64,000 nucleotides of DNA from an uncultured Verrucomicrobiae bacterium (GTDB lineage: Bacteria > Verrucomicrobiota > Verrucomicrobiia > Limisphaerales > UBA1100), in assembly GCA_937775205.1 (NCBI GenBank), contig CALKBX010000003.1, positions 1 through 64,000 on the forward strand, given 5' to 3'. Below, piece after piece: positions 51,601-60,137 of the stretch; position 1 is the first letter of the stretch; every line of letters starts with the position of its first letter. Under the pieces are notes generated by a model. That model ran no database searches, was not told the origin of the DNA, and saw nothing but the letters and a program-made list of their open reading frames with translations. Position numbers and translations under genes: made by a program.

Positions 51601-52858
51601 AAAAGCCATCGACGAAAAAATTGGTGAACTCGCGCAGGAACTCGGTCAACCCAAGCAACTCACCCCCGAGCAACTCGCCAAAGCCGCCGAGGCCGCCGCG
51701 AAGGCGCAGGAGTTTTTGAGCGAAGCTCTCTCCGAATTGCAGGATCCCGCCGGCCTTGCCGAGAAGCTTCAGCAACAACAGGAAGAACTCGCCAAGGCCC
51801 TTGCGGAAATGCAAAAGCAACAAGGCGAACAGGGTCAGCCGAATCCCAATCTCGAAGCCGCCGCCAAGGCTGCGCAAAAAGCCGCCGAACAACTCGCCCA
51901 AAACAACATCCCCAAAGCCATCGGCGAAATGCAAAAAGCCGAAGCCGCCATCGGCGAAGCCCAAAAACCTGGAGAAGGCAAACCTGGAGAAGGCAAACCG
52001 GGCGAGGGCAAACCGGGCGAGGGCAAACCGGGCGAGGGCAAACCGGGCGAGGGCAAACCGGGCGAAGGTACGCCGGGCGAAGGTAAGCCGGGCGAAGGTA
52101 AGCCGGGCGAAGGTAAGCCGGGCGAAGGTAAGCCGGGCGAAGGTAAGCCGGGCGAAGGTAAGCCGGGCGAAGGTACGCCGGGCGAAGGTACGCCGGGCGA
52201 AGGTACGCCGGGCGAAGGACAACCCAGTGAACAAGGGTTGCCTCAACTCGGCCAGCAACAACAGGATTTAAGACAAGCCGCGCAAGCGATGCAAGCCGCC
52301 CAACAAGCGATGCAAGCCACCGGGCCATTGGAGAATGCTTCCGACCTCATCGAGCCTTTGGCTGCCGGGCTTGAGGGCAATCTGCCGCCGCAAGCGCAAC
52401 AGGCTTTTGATGAAGCCGTCGAACAACTCATTGAAGCTATCGCCAATGCCGAGGCCAACAATCCGATGCCCGCGCAGCAAGCCTCGCAACAGGCTCAAAA
52501 CGCACTCGCCCAAGCGGCTGCTGCCTTGGCCGCTGCCCAACAAGGCCAGCAACCGGGGCAACAACCCGGCCAGGGACAGCCTGGCCAGCAACCGGGACAA
52601 GGGAAGCCCGGTGAACAACCTGGGAAAGGTGAACCCAGTGAGCGTGCTGATGGTAACAAAGGTAATTTCGATGGCAAAGGCGGCGCGGATGGCCCACGCA
52701 ATGGCACGGCTGGCACCAGTGGTTTCCTCAGTTTACCCAAGCGCGAACGCGAAGCGTTACTACAATCGCGCCAAGGAAAAACGCCAGCGGAATACGACGT
52801 GCTCGTGAAGGAGTTCCTCAAGCGCCTTTCCGATTCACCTAAGCGTGATCTCAAATAA
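48659..52858 (+). CDS. Giant secreted coiled-coil protein with two pentapeptide repeat arrays
   Basis: A 1399-residue protein with a signal peptide (MKLNRFILVAVVCAPLLAVAAP). Residues 30-340 are helical with conserved-looking sequence; 380-800 are Ala/Glu/Lys coiled coil with internal duplications (AKAAEALKKATEQAKVAEAKA and AKAAEALKQAAEQAKAAKEKA). Residues 811-905 are 19 copies of KPEGS, and 1103-1187 are 17 copies of (K/T)PGEG; between and after them more helical and Gln-rich sequence. The C-terminal RDLK part (GFLSLPKREREALLQSRQGKTPAEYDVLVKEFL) resembles the C-terminus of planctomycete DUF4175/coiled-coil proteins. It probably forms a long fibre or stalk in the envelope working with the upstream Bat-type proteins. 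Confidence 0.88.
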   Translation: MKLNRFILVAVVCAPLLAVAAPAEKSKTGLLRQEVKQNNIGISLQRVASQLDAVIAEYTRNGLEGDDVDTLRRFRGMLNQLTGAEVVGVVKQLKAAQIIGTDHKRASENAIGAFSGQKQVIVSLKQIYLDWQLQQEFRLLSTRYARLAKTQHGNLQRAVEMVTKSRGSNSYANREDVKIDLRIQELDQVGINDEAKILATLLEKLDKKFEGTEEHRAAKALAKVKADLQPALEGAATDLKGKAIKSAAGYEQNAHRSMIELVRLLAPERSKEETIRQAIEDIKSVMTEQKEVMAETKELKDAKTSDTESLERQQAELAFQTDLIRQDVKDVVPEAADELKQSRDNQQTVRSILSNTQAAPSSKALQAPEQQELALENLADAKDALEEELKQMAENRENPKDKLEQLKELAKKVAELKKAEEKIQAAGEKLEELPNPTPSQQAEAEAARQLAEQQVAEAKQIASHLEQVLEKAPEEVKAAAEIAAKKAEEIAKKLPEIEERAKNGGTDVKPETAKAAEALKKATEQAKVAEAKAQAEAKKAFAEAKKEFEKAAEAIAEAKKKEGAEPAHKTADQAKAWAKQAAEMAAKAETKPEMLEHMAKEIEKLLPKIEEAAKQGGADVQPEIAKAAEALKQAAEQAKAAKEKAQAAAEPALAEAQKEFKKAKQALAEAQQKSEDAREMNPEQRNGLQEQSKQQEKVKDDTKETQQEATEVASEAAESIGQAARQMQKSEEQLAQAENAPDAQQAAIDALEKAEQQLADKIDELEKAAEQKKALEELSGDIAELIKEQQDLQLETAKTAAKEQNQNNSAKPEGSKPEGSKPEGSKPEGSKPEGSKPEGSKPEGSKPEGSKPEGSKPEGSKPEGSKPEGSKPEGSKPEGSKPEGSKPEGSKPEGSKPEGSKPEGSKPSTPQQQAQKQGELSKETGQAQSDSQKAEAPQNAQQALQQAQKEMQKAKQDLNKPDAPAARQPQGEAVDNLKQAKKAIDEKIGELAQELGQPKQLTPEQLAKAAEAAAKAQEFLSEALSELQDPAGLAEKLQQQQEELAKALAEMQKQQGEQGQPNPNLEAAAKAAQKAAEQLAQNNIPKAIGEMQKAEAAIGEAQKPGEGKPGEGKPGEGKPGEGKPGEGKPGEGKPGEGTPGEGKPGEGKPGEGKPGEGKPGEGKPGEGKPGEGTPGEGTPGEGTPGEGQPSEQGLPQLGQQQQDLRQAAQAMQAAQQAMQATGPLENASDLIEPLAAGLEGNLPPQAQQAFDEAVEQLIEAIANAEANNPMPAQQASQQAQNALAQAAAALAAAQQGQQPGQQPGQGQPGQQPGQGKPGEQPGKGEPSERADGNKGNFDGKGGADGPRNGTAGTSGFLSLPKREREALLQSRQGKTPAEYDVLVKEFLKRLSDSPKRDLK
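51089..51373 (+). repeat. 15-bp tandem array, 19 units coding KPEGS
   Basis: Nineteen in-frame units of 15 bases (consensus AAACCCGAGGGAAGC). The internal 16 or so copies are identical; the first and the last two differ by synonymous changes (CCT or GAA). Near identity at DNA level indicates recent expansion by slippage or unequal recombination. Confidence 0.95.
51965..52219 (+). repeat. 15-bp tandem array, 17 units coding (K/T)PGEG
   Basis: Seventeen in-frame 15-base units coding KPGEG with four TPGEG copies. Three DNA subtypes are arranged in blocks (AAACCTGGAGAAGGC, AAACCGGGCGAGGGC, AAGCCGGGCGAAGGT), which records stepwise local duplication. A Gly/Pro-rich flexible or extended linker is expected. 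Confidence 0.95.
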
Positions 52859-52859
52859 G

Positions 52860-53888
52860 ATGACCCTCCTCCGTACACTCATCTTAATCCTTACCGCCTA
52901 CGGGTTGGTTGCCGCTGACAAAGTGAAGCCGCGCCCTCGCGATAACGTGAAGGTTACGCCTGCCACGGAAAAAATAATCCAAGGTGCGCTCAAGTATATG
53001 GCCAGTCAGCAAAAGGCTGATGGCTCGTGGGGGAGTAGTCGCGAGGAAGCGCGTCATCCCGTTGCGCTTACCGGTTACGTCCTCATCGCTTTCCAAGCCG
53101 CCGGCAATCTCCCCGGCGAAGGCCCGTACGGCAAGCACGTCACCAAGGGGATGAATTATTTACTCAACCAAATCGGCCCCGGGGGCATCTACGGCAAATA
53201 CGCCAGCGGCCAATATATGTACGGCCACGGCGTGGCCACCATTGCCCTCGGCGAACTCTACGGCCAAACCAAGTCGCCCATCATTCGGGCCAAGCTTGAG
53301 AAAACCATCAAACTCATCATCGCCAGCCAAAATTCACAGGGCGGCTGGCGCTACCGGCCGGTGGTGCGCGATGCGGATGTTTCGGTAACCGTGCTGCAAG
53401 TGGTCGCCCTGCGCGCGGCCAAGAACGCCGGGATCGATGTGCCCCAGCTCACGATTGATAACGCCGTGAAATACGTCCGCGCCTGTCATCACGCCAGCTC
53501 GGGCGGGTTTAGTTATCAACCTGGCTCATCCCCCGGCTACGCCCGCACGGCAGCCGCCATTTATTCCCTGCAAGTGTGCGGGCATTACGACGATCCACTG
53601 GTGGCGAAAGGTTCCAAATATCTTTTCGCAAACCACCGCGACTCTCAGGAGTGGTATGTGTACGGCAACTTTTACGCCGCGCCCGCGCAATATATGATCG
53701 GCGGCAAAACGTGGGAGCAATGGTACCGCGTGGTCGGTAGCTCCATCCTCAAAACAGCGCGTCGTACCGGCGATACCGTCCACTGGGAATCTCAGGGCCG
53801 AGGCGGCGTGGGGGCGATTTATACTACCTCAGTCTTCACCACCATCCTCGCGATGCCCTATCATTATCTGCCGCTGTATCAACGGTAG
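52860..53888 (+). CDS. Secreted alpha/alpha-toroid repeat protein
   Basis: About 342 residues from ATG 52860, one base after the preceding stop (the upstream GTG at 52845 overlaps it). Signal peptide LRTLILILTAYGLVAA; then repeats of the squalene-oxidase/prenyltransferase toroid type: KADGSWGSSREEARHPVALTGYVLIAF, YMYGHGVATIALGELYG, NSQGGWRYRPVVRDADVSVTVLQVVALRAA, SSGGFSYQPGSSPGYARTAAAIYSLQ. It is a shorter paralogue of the protein at 11590-12855. Probably part of the same envelope assembly as the upstream genes; catalytic role not evident. Confidence 0.85.
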   Translation: MTLLRTLILILTAYGLVAADKVKPRPRDNVKVTPATEKIIQGALKYMASQQKADGSWGSSREEARHPVALTGYVLIAFQAAGNLPGEGPYGKHVTKGMNYLLNQIGPGGIYGKYASGQYMYGHGVATIALGELYGQTKSPIIRAKLEKTIKLIIASQNSQGGWRYRPVVRDADVSVTVLQVVALRAAKNAGIDVPQLTIDNAVKYVRACHHASSGGFSYQPGSSPGYARTAAAIYSLQVCGHYDDPLVAKGSKYLFANHRDSQEWYVYGNFYAAPAQYMIGGKTWEQWYRVVGSSILKTARRTGDTVHWESQGRGGVGAIYTTSVFTTILAMPYHYLPLYQR

Positions 53889-53897
53889 AGTTTTCCC

Positions 53898-56800
53898 ATG
53901 CCGCGACTTGTTGCCATTATCACGTTTGTCACCGTGACTTGGTTGCACGCCGCCGAACTACAAACGCGTGCGGGTCGGTTGTTTTCCGGGAATCTAGAGA
54001 AAATTAATTCCGATGGCGTTCGCTTGGCGGGTAAAAATTTTAAGTGGCCAGATATCCTTCGAGTTCGCCTCAAGCCCGCTCCTAGAGGGGCTGTTGGGCT
54101 GAGCGGTGTTTCTACGCGCATCTGGAGAGGAAAACACCTAACATTTCCTGATAAAAGAGTCCCGAATCCCAGTTTAGTGGATACGGTCGGCCGACATTAT
54201 CTTGATGTACGTAGTGTGGATAACAAACCAGGAGCAATTCTCTTTGAGGGTAAACTCAATGTATCCAGAGCGGGTAAATACCATTTCCGTCTGGGTTCAG
54301 ACGATGGGGCACGTATTCTTATCGGAGGGAAAGAGGTTCTGTTTACGCCAGCAGAATATTCGTTTCGACGAGCTATTGGGTCAGTTCAATTGGAACCTGG
54401 TGCTCATGATATTCGTCTGGAATATATAAACCTATCTGGTTACGCCATACTCCACTTGGAATGGAGCGGCCCCAATTTGGGCTGGTCAAATCTAAGCGCA
54501 ACTTATGATGGGCCCATGCCGGCAATGACTCCAGCCATACCGTCTGCGGGTGTATTAACATGGAACGGAAGTTTTATAGCGTACCCGGTTCACTCACTGA
54601 GTGAGAGCAAAGTTAACTTCATCGGAAACCCTAAAGGGATTCGTTTGAGCACAGTCAACGCCACGGCTATTTTTTTTCAACCACTTTCTCTACCATTCGC
54701 TGATCGCATTCGGCTAGGTGAGACTGGTCGTGAAGGTGTGCTTTTAACCACGGGTGATTTTCAAGGTGGAGAGATTGCTTCCATTAAAGATAATATCATT
54801 ACTGTGAAGACTGTATTATTTGGGGAAAAAGAATTTAAGACTCATTCGGAGGCTGCTGCTGTTTTTTTGGGTAATTCAGCTAAACCGCGTGATCAATGGC
54901 GTGTGTATACCCGTGCTGGGGGGGAGTTTTGCCTACGTAAATTAAATTGGGAAGGTAGTGATTTGGTAGGAATTCGAGCACCGTTTAAAGGCCATCGATT
55001 AAAGGCCAACGATATTCGCGAAATTGCCTTTCTATCTGAGCCGAATGTATTGAAGCGTTCCTGGGATATTTGGAAACAAATGGACGAACAACAGCGTCAT
55101 CAGGTAGTAAACGGGCAAGGTTATTTTAATGAGGTATATATGCCCCGATCAGTTGCTCAATCTCAGCTTGCCAAGCTTGACGCAAAAAAAAGTCAGTTAA
55201 TCCTCCTGAAATCGTTAAAAGAAAGGGAGTTGGCTTTCTCGTTGAAAAATCTCCAATCAGTTGAGTCAGCTGTTCGCAAAGCCCATCTAAATTGGTCTAG
55301 TGTTCAAAATAAAATTCTAATTTCACATGTTCGTGTAGGTGTTGGCGATCGTCGCTCAGATTTTGGGAAAGAATTTAAGGACAGGAAGACAAGGCGGCTC
55401 GAAGATGCCAAAAAGTTATTGGCTGAGGAAAAAAAGAAGCTGGCCGATTTGCAGGAAAAATTTTCTGACTTTGAAATTAAATTCAAAAACATCCGGGCAC
55501 GTCAGCAAGAACTATACAAAAATGATGCAGCAGCTAAGCAGGCTGTCTTCGGTAAGCTCCGCGCCTTGTTTAAAGGTGATTTCAAGCCTGTTCAAATTAT
55601 AGCGGCAACTGCAGGAACAGGGAAAGTATTGGAATTAGCTGAGGCTCGCAGATTATCTCACCAACGCTGGGTGACAGAATTTACAACGGAATATAATAAT
55701 ATCGTGCGTCAACGTGATGATGCTAAGAGGAAAATGGAGGTATCTAAAAATAAATATCAAACAGCGAAAAGAACACTTGTGCAATTTGAGGCTAATGTGG
55801 CCAATCTACTTAAAACTCAGCTGATTCCGTCCGAGCAGAAAAATTTTCAATTTCTTAATGATTATTCGAATAAAGATTCGGTTCATCGTGAGTCAAGTAA
55901 CAGATATGCCGCTAATGGTAATTCAGTTGCTACTGCCAAATTAAATGTTTCAGTAGTGAGTCAACACGTTCGAGATTTAGATGCATCCAAAAAAAGATTG
56001 GAAGCCGAATTAAGTAAACTTGAGCAGGCGAAAAGCAACACATTGCGCGACCGGGCAAACAAGTTGAAAGTTTTCGAGGCGGCCCAAAAGGCATTGGATC
56101 AATTTGTCGATCAACATGAAAAACCTGCCTTAAAGCGCTGGTCTGATACTAAAGCTCGGCATGACAAGTTGGCCGAGGAGGTTAAAGGGAAGCCTGATGA
56201 AGCAACTTTGTTGGTAAAGTTAACACAAGGAAAAGCAAGAGTTGCCTCAGATCTAAAAGCACTGACGGTGGTCCGTTCTAATCTTAATGGGTTGCTTGGT
56301 CGTTTCCAGGCGGCTCAACACAGCTATTCGCAATTGCTTGGCTTTGCGCTGAAAATGCAAGCGAATAAGTGCGAAAACAAAAAGGCCGAAATAATGCTCA
56401 CAGCCAAATATCTAGCAGTGAAGAAAAGTGAGGAAGCAAACTTGAAGAAGATTGCCGCCAAGTTAGGCCATAAAGAAACTGAGAGTAGGAACATGACTCG
56501 AAAGGCAAAAGCTGATAAGGACCATGCCATGACGGTTATGAACAAGTGGAATGCGGATCATGCTCGCAAAAGTACTGATTATCATTCGGCTATTAATAAA
56601 CGTTTTAATGCGTCCAGAATTGAGGAGGATCACGACTCGTATGATCTTCGCGATCAATCAATATATAATAATTTCAAAAAACAAACTGAGGCTGTCTATC
56701 AGGAATTAGAACGCCGAAAGAAAGCAAATGTATCGGCAAATAAATCTAAGCTTGAAGCAGAGAAAAGGCATCGAGCTTCAGATGTAATGAAAGCGGCTTT

Positions 56801-57260
56801 TAAAGCACCGCTAACGGCCCAGCAAGCCTCCTTGCTGGCTCCTTATCGATCTCTGCTAATTGCGCGATCTTTGCTGGCTCAGTACCAGACAGAAACAGGC
56901 TTGGAATTACTTAAAATTCAGAGTGAGCATAAGGCGCGTCTTGTGAGATATCAGCAATCTGTTGCCGGGGCGGATGCGCTTTTGAAAAATGCTATGCTAA
57001 AAGATACGGCGGCAGTGGCTGAATTTGATAAATTGGGCAAGGAACTCGTAGTCCTCAAAAAATCTTATGAAGACGCACAGGTTAGATTGAAAGCAGCTGA
57101 GACTGAGGTTAACACCCTCCTATCGAATATGGCAGAATCAACCCGAGCTTTTGGGGGTGCTCAGCTCATCCTTCGAGACAAGAGTCGCGAACTAGTTGAA
57201 TCAGAATTCGTCTATCAAAGACACAGGGTGACTGAGCATTCTAAGCTTGGGTTGCACTGA
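53898..57260 (+). CDS. Secreted PA14-like/coiled-coil protein, AT-rich gene
   Basis: A 1120-residue protein with a signal peptide (MPRLVAIITFVTVTWLHAA). Residues about 75-200 form a PA14/GLEYA-like carbohydrate-binding domain (ILFEGKLNVSRAGKYHFRLGS, DDGARILIGGKEVLF, EPGAHDIRLEYINLSGYAIL). Residues about 410-1110 are almost entirely coiled coil, rich in Lys, Glu, Ala and Gln. From about 54000 on, codon use is far more AT-rich than in the neighbours (many AAA, GAA, TTA, ATT). It follows the toroid gene by nine bases and may be the last gene of the operon. Possibly a transferred or rapidly evolving surface protein. Confidence 0.85.
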   Translation: MPRLVAIITFVTVTWLHAAELQTRAGRLFSGNLEKINSDGVRLAGKNFKWPDILRVRLKPAPRGAVGLSGVSTRIWRGKHLTFPDKRVPNPSLVDTVGRHYLDVRSVDNKPGAILFEGKLNVSRAGKYHFRLGSDDGARILIGGKEVLFTPAEYSFRRAIGSVQLEPGAHDIRLEYINLSGYAILHLEWSGPNLGWSNLSATYDGPMPAMTPAIPSAGVLTWNGSFIAYPVHSLSESKVNFIGNPKGIRLSTVNATAIFFQPLSLPFADRIRLGETGREGVLLTTGDFQGGEIASIKDNIITVKTVLFGEKEFKTHSEAAAVFLGNSAKPRDQWRVYTRAGGEFCLRKLNWEGSDLVGIRAPFKGHRLKANDIREIAFLSEPNVLKRSWDIWKQMDEQQRHQVVNGQGYFNEVYMPRSVAQSQLAKLDAKKSQLILLKSLKERELAFSLKNLQSVESAVRKAHLNWSSVQNKILISHVRVGVGDRRSDFGKEFKDRKTRRLEDAKKLLAEEKKKLADLQEKFSDFEIKFKNIRARQQELYKNDAAAKQAVFGKLRALFKGDFKPVQIIAATAGTGKVLELAEARRLSHQRWVTEFTTEYNNIVRQRDDAKRKMEVSKNKYQTAKRTLVQFEANVANLLKTQLIPSEQKNFQFLNDYSNKDSVHRESSNRYAANGNSVATAKLNVSVVSQHVRDLDASKKRLEAELSKLEQAKSNTLRDRANKLKVFEAAQKALDQFVDQHEKPALKRWSDTKARHDKLAEEVKGKPDEATLLVKLTQGKARVASDLKALTVVRSNLNGLLGRFQAAQHSYSQLLGFALKMQANKCENKKAEIMLTAKYLAVKKSEEANLKKIAAKLGHKETESRNMTRKAKADKDHAMTVMNKWNADHARKSTDYHSAINKRFNASRIEEDHDSYDLRDQSIYNNFKKQTEAVYQELERRKKANVSANKSKLEAEKRHRASDVMKAAFKAPLTAQQASLLAPYRSLLIARSLLAQYQTETGLELLKIQSEHKARLVRYQQSVAGADALLKNAMLKDTAAVAEFDKLGKELVVLKKSYEDAQVRLKAAETEVNTLLSNMAESTRAFGGAQLILRDKSRELVESEFVYQRHRVTEHSKLGLH

Positions 57261-57311
57261 TCGAAAAGGATTGACCCCGCCCTTTTATTTCTGGATTACT
57301 TCTCGCCGGTT

Positions 57312-57387
57312 GCCTCGGTAGCTCAATTGGTAGAGCAGTGGCCTCTTAAGCCATTTGTTGTGGGTTCAAGTCCCTCCCGGGGTACCA
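57312..57387 (+). tRNA. tRNA-Lys (anticodon CUU)
   Basis: A 76-base cloverleaf with encoded CCA. Acceptor GCCTCGG/CCGGGGT (two G-U pairs), D stem GCTC/GAGC, anticodon stem GTGGC/GCCAT with loop CTCTTAA (anticodon CTT), variable TTGTT, and T arm GTGGG-TTCAAGT-CCCTC with one T-T mismatch. Lies alone between the PA14 gene and the permease gene. Confidence 0.9.
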
Positions 57388-57473
57388 GTTTTTTCTCTTC
57401 ACGAAATATCCGAATAACTTAACGCGAATGTCCTTTTCTTCCATCGGTGTTTGGGTGGATATTTTGCGCGACG

Positions 57474-59309
57474 ATGAATTTGGAACAGGGGATTGTGCTG
57501 GGCGTGATTGCGATGACCTTTGGGTTGTTCGCGTGGGGGAAGTGGCGCTACGACGTGGTGGCGGTGATCGCGCTGTTCTCGTTGGTAGTGGGGGATGTGG
57601 TGCTGGAAAAAATCCTGCGTCGTGGCGATTCCAAGCTGATCGATCCGGATAAGGCGCTGGATGGCTTTGGGCACGCGGCGGTGATCACGGTGGCGGCGGT
57701 GCTGGTGATCAGCCGCGCGTTGCGCAATTCGGGTGTGGTGGATCTCATCGCGCGTCGGCTGATGCCGCTGGCGAAAAATCAATTGCTGCACATCACCAGC
57801 TTGTGCGTGGTAGCAGCGGTGCTCTCGGCGTTTATGAATAACGTGGGCGCGTTGGCGTTGCTGCTGCCGGTGGCGCTAAAAACGGCCAGTGAACAAAATC
57901 GCTCGCCCACACTGATTCTGATGCCCTTGGCGTTCGCCAGCATTTTGGGCGGGATGGTCACGATGATCGGTACGCCACCGAACATTATTATCTCCATTTT
58001 CCGTGAGGAACACACGGCGGCGGGCGAGGCGTTTGGGATGTTCGCCTTTTCGCCGGTGGGCGGGATGGTGGCGTTGTTTGGTGTGGTGTTCGTGGCGTTG
58101 ATTGGTTGGCGGTTGATTCCGAAGGACGCGCAGAAGAAATCCGGCACGGAGGAATTATTTGCGCTCAATGAATACATCACCGAAGTGCGCGTGCCGGAGG
58201 ATTGTAAGTTTGTGGGCAAAACACTGGGCGAGGTGGAAAAGGAAACGGACGAGAAGATGATGGTGTTCGGGTTCATTCGCAAGGATGGCAAAGTGATTTC
58301 GCCCAACCGAAACAATCTCGTGCGGGCGGATGCGCGTTATCTCGTGAAAGTGGATCCATTGGATTTGCAAGTGATTATGGATGAATCCGGCCTGCGCTTG
58401 GCGAAGGAATTGCGGTCGCGGATGGACAGCATCGAAGGGGACGACGTGACCTTTGCTGAAGTGCTGGTCACGCCCAATTCGCATTTACTGGAGCGCACGC
58501 GCGCGGAATTGCGGCGGCGCACTTCGGGCAGCGTGGTGCTGATGGCGGTGGCGCGGCAGGGGCAGCCAATGCGCAAACGACTGGGCGACATCGAGTTTCG
58601 TGTGGGCGACGTGCTGCTGCTGCAGGGCAACGGTGACGACCTCAAGGAGCACGTGATCAACCTCCACTTGCTGCCGCTGGCGGAGCGTGAATTGCAAGTG
58701 GGCATCTTCTCCAAAGTAAGCGTCGCGGTGGGCATCTTTGGCGTGGCGATTGCGTTGAGTATGTTTGATGTGCTGCCCACCACGCTGGCTTTCCTCGGTG
58801 CGATTATCGCTTATGTGTTTTTGGGAATTTTGCCGATGCGCGATCTGTATAAGCAAATCGATTGGCCCATCATCGTTTTACTGGGCGCAATGATTCCCGT
58901 GAGCGGCGCGTTACAGGACACGGGTCTCACGGATAAGATTGCCGACTTTGTCAACAACCACAAAGGCAGCTTGCCGGCGTGGGGCATCCTTGCAATTTTG
59001 ATGGTGCTGACGATGACCCTCTCCGACGTGATCAACAACGCGGCCACTGCGCTGATCATGGCGCCCATCGGCGTGGGCATCGCGCTGCAAATGGGCGCCA
59101 GCCCGGATCCATTCCTGATGGCCGTGGCGGTGGGCGCCTCGTGCGCGTTTCTCACGCCCATCGGCCACCAATGCAACGCGCTGATTCTTGGCCCGGGCGG
59201 TTATCGCTTTGGCGATTACTGGCGGATGGGGTTGCCGCTGGAAGTGTTGATCGTGATCGGCAGCGTGCCCTTGATTTTATATCGTTTCCCACTTTTCCCC
59301 GGCAGTTAA
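57474..59309 (+). CDS. SLC13/DASS-family permease with two TrkA-C domains
   Basis: About 611 residues from ATG 57474; a GTG at 57447 adds nine residues. Many hydrophobic helices with the divalent-anion/sodium symporter landmarks MNNVGALALLLPVAL, LAFASILGGMVTMIGTPPNIIIS and, in the second half, LSDVINNAATALIMAPIGVGIAL and FLTPIGHQCNALILGPGGY. Two TrkA-C (RCK-C) domains lie in the middle (ITEVRVPEDCKFVGKTLGEVE; FRVGDVLLLQGNGDDLKEH). Such proteins carry dicarboxylates, sulfate or similar anions with sodium. Sulfate made by the many sulfatases is one possible substrate, but the family does not settle it. Confidence 0.9.
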   Translation: MNLEQGIVLGVIAMTFGLFAWGKWRYDVVAVIALFSLVVGDVVLEKILRRGDSKLIDPDKALDGFGHAAVITVAAVLVISRALRNSGVVDLIARRLMPLAKNQLLHITSLCVVAAVLSAFMNNVGALALLLPVALKTASEQNRSPTLILMPLAFASILGGMVTMIGTPPNIIISIFREEHTAAGEAFGMFAFSPVGGMVALFGVVFVALIGWRLIPKDAQKKSGTEELFALNEYITEVRVPEDCKFVGKTLGEVEKETDEKMMVFGFIRKDGKVISPNRNNLVRADARYLVKVDPLDLQVIMDESGLRLAKELRSRMDSIEGDDVTFAEVLVTPNSHLLERTRAELRRRTSGSVVLMAVARQGQPMRKRLGDIEFRVGDVLLLQGNGDDLKEHVINLHLLPLAERELQVGIFSKVSVAVGIFGVAIALSMFDVLPTTLAFLGAIIAYVFLGILPMRDLYKQIDWPIIVLLGAMIPVSGALQDTGLTDKIADFVNNHKGSLPAWGILAILMVLTMTLSDVINNAATALIMAPIGVGIALQMGASPDPFLMAVAVGASCAFLTPIGHQCNALILGPGGYRFGDYWRMGLPLEVLIVIGSVPLILYRFPLFPGS

Positions 59310-59387
59310 TCAACAGGCTTGCGCGAAGGGATGCGATGGTGTTTGCTCAACCGCGCACAACCCCTGCACAATGATGCAACCAAACCG

Positions 59388-60119
59388 ATGATGATTCACG
59401 TGATGCGTGACGGCCAGCAATTCGGCCCGTACACACTTGAAGATGTAAACGCTTATTTGGCGCAAGGCACTTTGCTGGCCACCGACCAAGCGTGGTACGA
59501 AGGCGCGCCGGAATGGATGTTGATCACTCAAGTGCCCGGCGTGCTCGCCCCCGGCGCGGCACCTGCGCCAGTGGCCGTCGCGCCCGTGGCAGCCGTTGCC
59601 GATCCGATGGCCGCCGCAAACCCCGCCGTGGCTGCGGCCGACGCAGCGGTGGTTTCCGCCGCCAACCAAGGCAGCAAGAAAAAGAAAATGATGATCATCG
59701 CCGGTTCCACCGTGGGAGTGTTAGCGATTGCGGGGGTGTTGTGTTTTGTGTACCCGGGATTTTTGAAGGACGATGCGGGCGGTGGAGGTGACGAAGGCGG
59801 CGGCGGGGGCAGTGGTGCTGGCGGAGGCAGCGGCGGGGGCGGAACATTTGCAACGGTGGTGCAGCCGATTTTGAAGAAGAGCACTTGTTACGATTGCCAC
59901 GATGGAAGCGGGGGAGACAAGGTGAAAGGAAAGTTTGACTTGGCCAATACTGAATCGGTCAAGGGAGTGGTGACTGCCGGTGACGATGCGAACAGCGAGC
60001 TCATCGCGCGCTTGACCGACACGGCTGACCCAATGCCGCCGGAGGACAATGGTGAAATGCTCAGTGCGGATGACGTCAATAAAATCAAAGCCTGGATCAA
60101 TGCGGGTGCGAAGTTTTAG
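59388..60119 (+). CDS. GYF_2 domain / single-haem cytochrome-c-type membrane protein
   Basis: About 243 residues from ATG 59388. Residues 1-50 form a GYF_2 domain (MIHVMRDGQQFGPYTLEDVNAYLAQGTLL, DQAWYEGAPEWMLI). An Ala/Pro linker and a membrane helix (MIIAGSTVGVLAIAGVLCFV) follow, then a Gly/Ser-rich spacer and an extracytoplasmic planctomycete-type cytochrome-c domain with the haem site C-Y-D-C-H and the Met-region PMPPEDNGEML. The layout puts the peptide-binding domain in the cytoplasm and the haem outside. Tandem with a paralogue 18 bases downstream. Confidence 0.88.
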   Translation: MMIHVMRDGQQFGPYTLEDVNAYLAQGTLLATDQAWYEGAPEWMLITQVPGVLAPGAAPAPVAVAPVAAVADPMAAANPAVAAADAAVVSAANQGSKKKKMMIIAGSTVGVLAIAGVLCFVYPGFLKDDAGGGGDEGGGGGSGAGGGSGGGGTFATVVQPILKKSTCYDCHDGSGGDKVKGKFDLANTESVKGVVTAGDDANSELIARLTDTADPMPPEDNGEMLSADDVNKIKAWINAGAKF

Positions 60120-60137
60120 TGCGTGGGAGGAGCGGCG

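Noticed and set aside
51089-52219. Possible CRISPR array
   Set aside because: Units are 15 bp head to tail with no unique spacers, in frame within a coding sequence.
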